From positions 1 to 5,328 of the forward strand of contig CANGZX010000060.1 of the NCBI GenBank assembly GCA_947458775.1: a stretch of 5,328 nucleotides of DNA. The letters are read 5' to 3'. Positions 1-5,328 of this stretch are shown here, piece by piece; the stretch's first letter is position 1, and every line of letters starts with the position of its first letter. Source of the stretch: Sphingobacteriaceae bacterium. Lineage in GTDB: Bacteria > Bacteroidota > Bacteroidia > Sphingobacteriales > Sphingobacteriaceae. Below the pieces are notes generated by a model, which saw only the letters and a list, made by a program, of their open reading frames with translations, had not been told where the DNA came from and ran no database searches. The translations under genes were made by a program, and so were the position numbers.

Positions 1-1524
1 ACTGAATACTACCAATATGTACGTAACAATTGGGAAAAAACAGTATTGGCTAGCAGTGGCAAATCTTGGGATGATGTATTGCAAGTAGGTTTTGTAAGTA
101 CTGGATCAGCAAGTGCTACTCCAGTATCGTTTAATTTAGATGTTACAGCTGTTGCAAACACCATTGTTGCAGAAAGCGCTAAGCTAGCTGCAGGTAGCAA
201 TAAAGTAGAAATTCAGCTATACCAAAATGTAGCGGTAGGCGATGGTCAAGTTGCCAACAACCCATGGTTACAAGAATTACCAGATCCTGTATCTAAAGTA
301 ACTTGGGATAATTATGTAGCCATTGCTCCTAAATATGCCGAGAAATTAGATCTTGCTGAATTTGATTTAGTAGAAGTTAAAACCGCTACCCATAGCGTAA
401 CGCTTCCAGTTCTAATTCAGCCAGGTCAAGCAAATGGAACCATTTCTATTGCCTTAGGTTATGGCCGTACTAAAGCTGGCCAAGCAGGCACCGAGGTAGG
501 TAAAAACGCCTTTCCGTTCGTAACGTTTGAAAACGGAACGTTCCAAACTGCTGCCATTGCTAGTATTAGCAAAGTAGGTGGAACTTATATCTTGGCACAA
601 ACACAAACACACCATTCTTTTGAAGGCCGCAACATTATTCGCGAAACCACTTTAAAAGAATACTTAAAAGATCCATACGCAGGCAGCGGTAACGGTGCTG
701 GCAAAAAACACGAATCTTACGATTTGTGGGATACATACGAGAAACCAGGCAATAACTGGGTAATGGCCATCGACTTAAATGCATGTACCGGTTGTGGTGC
801 TTGTATTGTAGCATGTAGTGCCGAAAATAACGTTCCTGTAGTAGGTCGCGATGAGGTTCGCCGTCGTCGTGAAATGCACTGGATCCGAATCGATCGCTAT
901 TATAGCTATAACGAAAACGGCACCGCTGTTACCGAAGAAAACGAAATTGCCCATTTAGAAAACTTGGACGATGTATCGGTGGTTCACCAACCGATGATGT
1001 GTCAGCATTGTGAGCACGCTCCGTGTGAAACTGTATGTCCGGTATTGGCAACCGTTCACTCATCTGACGGATTAAACCACATGGCTTACAACCGTTGTGT
1101 GGGTACTCGTTATTGTGCGAACAACTGTCCGTACAAAGTGCGTCGTTTCAACTGGTTTAACTACTGGAACGATTCTCGTTTTGATAATTACTTAAACAAT
1201 GAGTTTACACAATTGGTATTAAATCCGGATGTTACCACCCGTTCACGTGGGGTAATGGAAAAATGCTCTATGTGTATTCAACGTATACAAGCAGGTAAAT
1301 TGCAAGCAAAAATTGACAAACGTCCGTTGAAAGATGGCGATATCCAAGTAGCTTGTCAGCAAACTTGCCCAGCCAATGCCATTATTTTTGGCGACGGAAA
1401 CGATCCAGAATCTGCCGTTTCTAAAGCATTACAAAGTGAACGTACCTATTACGTATTGGAAGAACTAAACGTTCAGCCAGGTGTAGGTTACCAAGTAAAA
1501 GTTAGAAATACGTCAGAATTATAA
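1..1524 (+). CDS. actB: ActB, iron-sulfur / molybdopterin-like subunit of Alternative Complex III (5' partial)
   Basis: This is the peripheral electron-transfer subunit of ACIII, which passes electrons from the quinol site in ActC toward the heme subunits on the periplasmic side. The frame is open from base 1, so the N-terminus (expected to hold the Tat signal and most of the molybdopterin-like domain) lies outside; 507 residues are visible, ending in TAA. Residues 1 to about 200 are the end of the molybdopterin-oxidoreductase-like domain, with the family motif ALGYGRTKAG at 151-160. A linker with RETTLKEYL follows (about 214-222). The ferredoxin domain runs from about 254 to the end. Its cysteines are C262/265/268/272, C334/337/342/346, C366/372/376 (Thr at 369 where a fourth Cys would be) and C422/425/452/456. 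These 15 cysteines fit three 4Fe-4S clusters and one 3Fe-4S cluster, the set known for ActB. The molybdopterin-like domain is known in this family to lack the cofactor; that cannot be tested from this part. A TTG at 46 is not a real start because the reading frame continues upstream through conserved-looking sequence. actC follows after 28 nt. Confidence 0.95.
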   Translation, partial: TEYYQYVRNNWEKTVLASSGKSWDDVLQVGFVSTGSASATPVSFNLDVTAVANTIVAESAKLAAGSNKVEIQLYQNVAVGDGQVANNPWLQELPDPVSKVTWDNYVAIAPKYAEKLDLAEFDLVEVKTATHSVTLPVLIQPGQANGTISIALGYGRTKAGQAGTEVGKNAFPFVTFENGTFQTAAIASISKVGGTYILAQTQTHHSFEGRNIIRETTLKEYLKDPYAGSGNGAGKKHESYDLWDTYEKPGNNWVMAIDLNACTGCGACIVACSAENNVPVVGRDEVRRRREMHWIRIDRYYSYNENGTAVTEENEIAHLENLDDVSVVHQPMMCQHCEHAPCETVCPVLATVHSSDGLNHMAYNRCVGTRYCANNCPYKVRRFNWFNYWNDSRFDNYLNNEFTQLVLNPDVTTRSRGVMEKCSMCIQRIQAGKLQAKIDKRPLKDGDIQVACQQTCPANAIIFGDGNDPESAVSKALQSERTYYVLEELNVQPGVGYQVKVRNTSEL

Positions 1525-1552
1525 TATTTCGTAGAAAAGCAATTAGAAAATT
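1525..1552 (+). other. actB-actC intergenic leader
   Basis: These 28 AT-rich nucleotides are the longest gap in the window. They show no hairpin with a T-run, no recognisable Bacteroidota promoter (TTTG / TAnnTTTG pair) and no Shine-Dalgarno sequence. The stretch just before the actC ATG is A-rich (AATTAGAAAATT), the kind of leader that supports initiation in Bacteroidota. The gap is therefore best read as an intra-operon leader. Confidence 0.55.
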
Positions 1553-3025
1553 ATGTCATCGCATCACGAATCAATACTTAGAGAACCTTTAATTACCGGC
1601 GAAAACATCACCTATGCTAAAGTAACCGATGATGTATTGGTTCCGGTTGAAAATAAAGCGAATAGAGCTTGGTGGATTGGATTTACCATCGCTTCGTTGG
1701 GTGCCCTTATGTGGGTAGTTGCTGTTAGTTATACCTTCTGGACCGGTATTGGTGCTTGGGGTTTGAATAAAACAGTGGGTTGGGCTTGGGATATCACCGG
1801 TTTCGTATGGTGGGTAGGTATTGGTCACGCCGGAACTTTGATTTCTGCAGTACTTTTACTTTTCCGTCAGAACTGGCGTAACTCTATTAACCGCTCTGCC
1901 GAGGCGATGACTATTTTTGCGGTAATTTGTGCCGCTACCTATGTAATTTCGCATATGGGCCGCCCGTGGTTAGCCTATTGGCCTTTACCGCTACCTAACC
2001 AATTTGGTTCTTTATGGGTAAACTTTAACTCTCCTTTGGTGTGGGACGTATTTGCAATTTCAACCTATTTCTCGGTATCCTTAATTTTCTGGTATACCGG
2101 TTTATTGCCAGATATTGCTACCATTCGCGATCGTGCTACAGGCTTACGTCGTAAAATTTACTCTGTTCTTTCTTTCGGATGGAATGGTTCAGTAAAAACT
2201 TGGCAACGTTTTGAGGCGGTATCGTTAATCTTAGCAGGTGTTTCTACCCCCTTGGTACTTTCGGTTCACACCATTGTATCTATGGACTTTGCTACCTCGG
2301 TTATCCCGGGATGGCACACCACCATTTTCCCTCCATACTTTGTGGCGGGTGCTATTTTCTCTGGTTTTGCCATGGTTCAAACCCTTTTATTAATTGCCCG
2401 TAAGGTGATGAATTTCGAAAATTACATCACCATGTTCCATATCGAATCGATGAATAAAATCATCATTGTTACCGGATCTATTGTGGGTGTAGCCTATTTA
2501 ACTGAGTTATTTATTGCTTGGTACTCTGGTGCCGAGTACGAACAATATGCGTTCTTAAATCGTGTAAGTGGTCCTTATTGGTGGGCGTATTGGAGTATGA
2601 TGACCTGTAACGTAATCTCTCCTCAATTGTTCTGGTTTAAGAAAATTCGTACCAGCATTGCCGCTTCATGGATTTTATCTATTGTGGTAAACATTGGTAT
2701 GTGGTTTGAGCGTTTCGTAATTATCGTAACCTCTTTACACCGCGATTATTTGCCATCAAGCTGGGTAATGTTTTATCCATCTGTGGTGGATGTATGTGTG
2801 TTTATTGGGTCTATTGGTTTATTCTTCACCTTATTCTTATTGTTCTTACGTTTCTTGCCGGCTATTGCCATGGCAGAGGTGAAATTGCTTGTGAAAACTT
2901 CGAGTGAGCAAAGCAAAAAAGCCTTAATTAAGGCAGGAAAAGTAGACAAAGAACACGCTAAATTCTACGTAGAATCACTAGATAAATACGATAGTGTGAA
3001 CCAAGCTGATTACGCAAAAAATTAA
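1553..3025 (+). CDS. actC: ActC, NrfD-like quinol-oxidising membrane subunit of Alternative Complex III
   Basis: This 490-residue integral membrane protein of the NrfD/PsrC family is the subunit where, in known ACIII structures, quinol is bound and oxidised beside the ActB iron-sulfur domain. A soluble N-terminal segment (about 1-38) precedes roughly ten hydrophobic helices, read by eye at about 39-63, 82-105, 117-136, 164-187, 221-243, 260-283, 300-323, 342-362, 371-395 and 408-433. A charged, lysine-rich tail covers about 443-490. Family signatures are GHAGTLISA with His92, HMGRPW with His134 and Arg137, and NSPLVWDVF with Asp165. The conserved His and Asp are the kind of residues assigned to quinol binding and proton uptake in this family; their role here is inferred. 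The ATG at 1553 is preceded by an A-rich leader with no Shine-Dalgarno sequence, as is usual in Bacteroidota, and puts the family N-terminus in place. The TAA stop is two bases before the actD start. ActF, two genes downstream, is a second NrfD-like subunit of the same complex. Confidence 0.95.
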   Translation: MSSHHESILREPLITGENITYAKVTDDVLVPVENKANRAWWIGFTIASLGALMWVVAVSYTFWTGIGAWGLNKTVGWAWDITGFVWWVGIGHAGTLISAVLLLFRQNWRNSINRSAEAMTIFAVICAATYVISHMGRPWLAYWPLPLPNQFGSLWVNFNSPLVWDVFAISTYFSVSLIFWYTGLLPDIATIRDRATGLRRKIYSVLSFGWNGSVKTWQRFEAVSLILAGVSTPLVLSVHTIVSMDFATSVIPGWHTTIFPPYFVAGAIFSGFAMVQTLLLIARKVMNFENYITMFHIESMNKIIIVTGSIVGVAYLTELFIAWYSGAEYEQYAFLNRVSGPYWWAYWSMMTCNVISPQLFWFKKIRTSIAASWILSIVVNIGMWFERFVIIVTSLHRDYLPSSWVMFYPSVVDVCVFIGSIGLFFTLFLLFLRFLPAIAMAEVKLLVKTSSEQSKKALIKAGKVDKEHAKFYVESLDKYDSVNQADYAKN

Positions 3026-3027
3026 TT

Positions 3028-3564
3028 ATGAGCAAAACGAAATATATTTTAGGCTCTTTTGCTGATCCTGATGACATGATGCACGGGATTGATAAATTAC
3101 AGGAGAACAACGTGCCTATTTACGATGTGTTTACCCCCATGCCTATTCACGGAATTGAAGATAAATTAGGTATTAAGCGCTCTCGTTTGCCTAAAGCGGC
3201 CTTTGGTTTTGGTTTGCTAGGTACACTTACTGCCTTTACCATGTTGTATTACATGTTGGTATACGATTGGCCTATGAATATTGGTGGTAAACCAGCCTTT
3301 GCTGCTCCAGATTTTATTCCGGTAATGTTTGAGTTAACGGTATTGTTTGGTGCCTATGGTATGGTGTTTACGTTCATCTATAAAAACCATTTATTCCCTG
3401 GCCGTGCGCCACGAGTAATGAATTTACGTGCTACCAACGATCGTTTTATTATTGCTATTGATGCACAAGAAGTAAAAGACGCTAAAAAAGTAGATAGTTT
3501 ATTAAAAGGTGCAGGCGCCGTAGAAGTATTGCACAACGACAGAAAATATGTTAGCTATGAATAA
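3028..3564 (+). CDS. actD: ActD, DUF3341 membrane subunit of Alternative Complex III
   Basis: This 178-residue protein of the DUF3341 family is the small membrane subunit that packs against the ActC/ActF core in ACIII. It carries no cofactor motif (no Cys cluster or CxxCH), consistent with a structural or assembly role; its exact function is not settled. The cytoplasmic N-terminal domain carries the family motif DVFTPMPIHGIEDKLG at 33-48, followed by SRLP at 52-55. Two hydrophobic helices follow at about 57-79 and 96-118, then a soluble C-terminal domain of about 60 residues. The length is normal for the family. The ATG at 3028 starts two bases after the actC stop and the 3' end overlaps actE, so translation of actC, actD and actE is probably coupled. 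The leader before the ATG is A/T-rich with no Shine-Dalgarno sequence. Confidence 0.94.
   Translation: MSKTKYILGSFADPDDMMHGIDKLQENNVPIYDVFTPMPIHGIEDKLGIKRSRLPKAAFGFGLLGTLTAFTMLYYMLVYDWPMNIGGKPAFAAPDFIPVMFELTVLFGAYGMVFTFIYKNHLFPGRAPRVMNLRATNDRFIIAIDAQEVKDAKKVDSLLKGAGAVEVLHNDRKYVSYE
3548..3564 (+). promoter_or_regulatory. actD/actE overlap with two candidate actE starts (translational coupling)
   Basis: The last codons of actD (ending TAA at 3562-3564) contain two in-frame actE ATGs, at 3548 and 3557. Either one makes actE overlap actD in a different frame, so ribosomes finishing actD can restart on actE, helping to keep the subunits in proportion. Coupling is inferred from the overlap alone. 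Confidence 0.6.
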
Positions 3565-3616
3565 GAGTTATTTTAGTATTGTTGCTATCGCATGCATGGT
3601 AGCTCTGGCTTCTTGC
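3557..3616 (+). other. Lipoprotein signal peptide of ActE
   Basis: The first 20 codons of ActE from the 3557 start encode a short basic end (MNK), a hydrophobic core and the lipobox LASC; the cysteine codon is at 3614-3616. Signal peptidase II would cut before this Cys, which would be lipid-modified and anchor the cytochrome in the membrane, as seen in known ACIII structures. The residues after the Cys are SDKRS, which lack the run of acidic residues that sends Bacteroidota lipoproteins to the cell surface. Confidence 0.85.
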
Positions 3617-4135
3617 TCAGATAAACGTAGTACGGGTTTAGAGTATGCTCGTAATATGTACGACCCTATTGCGTATAACCCTGATCAAGCGAATAAAAAT
3701 TTCAAAAATGGCCAAACAGCTCAAACGCCACCAAGCCATACTATGCCTATTGGCTTTTCTAAACCAGAAGATCAATATCCGAATACCTTAGATGGGTATG
3801 AGGCGGCAGGTAAAAATTTATCTAACCCATTGCCGGTTACGGTGCCAACCTTAGAACAAGGGAAATCTCTATATCTAAACATGTGCTCACAATGCCATGG
3901 TTTACAAGGTAAGGGAGATGGTGCAATTGTTAAGCTGCAGAAATTTCCTGCTCCTCCTTCATATGCTGGTGGTACTTCTTCTCGTGGTGGTGCCATGAAA
4001 GATTTAACGGATGGAAAAATATACCATACCATTACTTATGGGGTAAACTTAATGGGAGCACACCGCTACCAACTAACGCCAACTGAGCGTTGGAAAATTG
4101 TTATGTACGTTCACGAATTACAAAAATTACAGTAG
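3557..4135 (+). CDS. actE: ActE, monoheme cytochrome c lipoprotein of Alternative Complex III
   Basis: This is a periplasm-facing cytochrome c subunit that takes electrons within ACIII and can hand them to the next acceptor, such as a terminal oxidase. It has 192 residues from the chosen start. Residues 1-20 form a lipoprotein signal: MNK, a hydrophobic core, then lipobox LASC with the acylated cysteine at Cys20. Next come an N-terminal segment with the family-type MYDPIAYNPD stretch, the single heme c motif CSQCH at 110-114 (bases 3884-3898), HGLQGKGDG just after it, and Met166 in NLMGAH as the likely sixth heme ligand. The C-terminal helix after LTPTERW is typical of class I cytochromes c. 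An in-frame ATG at 3548 would add MLA; I chose 3557 because it gives a standard lipoprotein signal and a smaller overlap with actD (8 rather than 17 bases), but 3548 cannot be excluded. The gene ends in TAG, and actF starts 19 nt later. Confidence 0.94.
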   Translation: MNKSYFSIVAIACMVALASCSDKRSTGLEYARNMYDPIAYNPDQANKNFKNGQTAQTPPSHTMPIGFSKPEDQYPNTLDGYEAAGKNLSNPLPVTVPTLEQGKSLYLNMCSQCHGLQGKGDGAIVKLQKFPAPPSYAGGTSSRGGAMKDLTDGKIYHTITYGVNLMGAHRYQLTPTERWKIVMYVHELQKLQ

Positions 4136-4154
4136 TTAATTGCTCAACATCCAC

Positions 4155-5328
4155 ATGGGAACTCACGCTAAAACACATAATTTCGCTCAATACTTCCAAT
4201 TTTCAGGGAAAGCAAAAACCTGGAGCCTATTGGCAGTAGTATTAGGCCTTGCTGCCATTGGGTATGGCTTTTACTCTGGTCATGCTGAGCGTACTTTTGC
4301 CAATTTGCTATTAATGGCCTATTATTTTACTTGCGTTTGTGCTGCAGGTACATTCTTCCTTGCCTTGCAATTTGTATCTCAATCGGGCTGGTCAGCTGGC
4401 TTAATTAGAGTTCCGCAAGCATTTGCCAAAGTATTACCTATTGCCTCTATTATATTAATTGTGGTATGTGCATTTGGATTACAAACTCACAATTTATACC
4501 ACCATTGGAACGAAGAAGGATTATCAGATCCGAATAGCCCTAATTACGATGCACTAATTGCTGGTAAATCTGCTTTTTTAAATGTTCCTTTCTTTTTAAC
4601 CCGTTTAGTTGTTTTTTTAGGAGTATATAGCATTTTTGCAATGGTTTTAACTAAATTATCTAACCGCGAAGATTTAGAAGGAGGGCTAAAAAACTACCGT
4701 AAAAGTATTACCTATTCAGCAATTTTCTTGGTAATTTTTGGTTTTACCACCCCAATTTGGGCTTTTGATACCATCATGTCTTTAGAAGCACACTGGTTTT
4801 CTACTATGTTTGGTTGGTATAACTTTGCCGCTATGTGGGTAAGTGGAATGGCTGCAGTAACCTTAACCATAATTTTATTAAAACGTAATGGCTATATGAG
4901 TTGGATTAATGAAAGCCATTTACACGATTTAGGTAAATTTATGTTTGCCTTCTCCATTTTCTGGACCTATGTATGGTTTTCTCAATTTTTATTGATTTAC
5001 TATGCCAACATACCAGAAGAAACCGTGTATTTCTACAAACGCTGGGAGCCAGAGTACATGCCATGGTTTTGGTTAAACATTGTTATCAACTTTTTATCTC
5101 CCTTATTAATTTTAATGAGTAGAGGTGCCAAACGAAAAGAAAATACACTAATCTTTGTTGCGATATTATTGCTTTGTGGCCACTGGTTAGATTATTACAT
5201 GATGATTATGCCTGGTACCGTTGCCGAACACCGTGGTTTTGGTGTTATCGAAATTGGTACCGCTGTTGGATTTGTAGGCTTGTTTAGCTACCTCATGTTA
5301 AGCATGTTGAGCAAAAAACCATTGGCAC
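4155..5328 (+). CDS. actF: ActF, second NrfD-like membrane subunit of Alternative Complex III (3' partial)
   Basis: The frame is open from the ATG at 4155 to the right edge, giving 391 residues with no stop, so the C-terminus is missing; by family length probably only a few tens of residues are lost. The protein begins MGTHAKTHNFAQYF and has about ten hydrophobic helices, read by eye near 22-43, 48-73, 88-110, 143-166, 184-205, 216-243, 259-283, 302-322, 328-350 and 362-386. Signatures of ACIII ActF are FDTIMSLEAHWFSTMFGWY around Asp205 and His213, HLHDLGKFMFAFSIFW from His255, YYANIPEE, and GHWLDYYMMIMPG from His343. ActF is a paralogue-like partner of ActC in the membrane core. It does not carry the quinol site next to the iron-sulfur domain and has been proposed to take part in proton movement; that role is inferred. 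In-frame TAA at 4137-4139 limits any upstream extension; a TTG at 4140 is possible but the ATG is preferred. No Shine-Dalgarno sequence is visible. Confidence 0.93.
   Translation, partial: MGTHAKTHNFAQYFQFSGKAKTWSLLAVVLGLAAIGYGFYSGHAERTFANLLLMAYYFTCVCAAGTFFLALQFVSQSGWSAGLIRVPQAFAKVLPIASIILIVVCAFGLQTHNLYHHWNEEGLSDPNSPNYDALIAGKSAFLNVPFFLTRLVVFLGVYSIFAMVLTKLSNREDLEGGLKNYRKSITYSAIFLVIFGFTTPIWAFDTIMSLEAHWFSTMFGWYNFAAMWVSGMAAVTLTIILLKRNGYMSWINESHLHDLGKFMFAFSIFWTYVWFSQFLLIYYANIPEETVYFYKRWEPEYMPWFWLNIVINFLSPLLILMSRGAKRKENTLIFVAILLLCGHWLDYYMMIMPGTVAEHRGFGVIEIGTAVGFVGLFSYLMLSMLSKKPLA

Noticed and set aside
46..48. TTG as a start codon for actB
   Set aside because: The frame is open to base 1 without a stop, the upstream codons read naturally, and ActB is far longer than 492 residues in this family.
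9..200. Minus-strand open frame of 63 codons
   Set aside because: It lies wholly antisense to the conserved actB coding sequence and resembles no known protein; a chance shadow.
512..538. Inverted repeat ttccgtt / aacggaa with a 13-base loop
   Set aside because: It is only 7 bp per arm, sits inside conserved actB coding sequence and has no T-run, so it is probably chance.
1589..1828. Minus-strand open frame of 79 codons
   Set aside because: It is antisense to the start of actC, low in complexity, and has no recognisable motif or context.
3772..4032. Minus-strand open frame of 86 codons
   Set aside because: It is antisense to the heme-binding part of actE, whose CSQCH motif and family match fix the plus strand as coding.
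4136..4154. Possible terminator or promoter between actE and actF
   Set aside because: The 19-base gap is too short for either and shows no hairpin or promoter-like pair; it reads as an intra-operon spacer.
1..5328. A polysulfide reductase (Psr) or nitrite reductase (Nrf) operon, suggested by the ferredoxin plus NrfD pair
   Set aside because: The ActB fusion, DUF3341 ActD, monoheme lipoprotein ActE and second NrfD-like ActF together are specific to ACIII and absent from Psr or Nrf loci.

Overview
The window is an interior stretch of a single plus-strand operon for Alternative Complex III (ACIII). ACIII is a membrane quinol:cytochrome c / high-potential acceptor oxidoreductase that replaces the bc1 complex in many bacteria. 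Five consecutive genes are visible in the canonical order actB-actC-actD-actE-actF. The first is cut by the left edge and the last by the right edge. The AT-rich coding sequence, the lack of Shine-Dalgarno sequences ahead of the starts (A/T-rich leaders instead), the fused ActB layout and the close match of all five proteins to remembered Bacteroidota ACIII sequences point to a Bacteroidota bacterium. I cannot assign a genus.

Layout: 1-1524 is the C-terminal 507 residues of ActB, comprising the end of a molybdopterin-oxidoreductase-like domain and a complete four-cluster ferredoxin domain. 1553-3025 is ActC, an NrfD-like integral membrane subunit. 3028-3564 is ActD, a DUF3341 protein with two membrane helices. 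3557-4135 (or from 3548) is ActE, a monoheme cytochrome c lipoprotein. 4155 to the right edge is ActF, the second NrfD-like subunit, missing only its C-terminus. Gaps are 28, 2, -8 (or -17) and 19 nt, so the genes are almost certainly co-transcribed. There is no stretch over 300 bases without a gene, and I see no promoter, terminator, RNA gene, mobile element or CRISPR array.

How the parts work together (established for the family, inferred here): quinol is oxidised at ActC next to the ActB ferredoxin domain. Electrons pass through the ActB iron-sulfur clusters to c-type hemes in ActA (expected just upstream, not visible) and ActE, and on to a terminal oxidase whose genes often follow actF. 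ActF and ActD complete the membrane part. ActC and ActF are the candidates for proton movement.

This is a known system. I found no evidence for an undescribed one, and the observations worth a second look are refinements: a Cys-to-Thr change that predicts a 3Fe-4S cluster, the ActE start and lipoprotein sorting, and the truncated ends.
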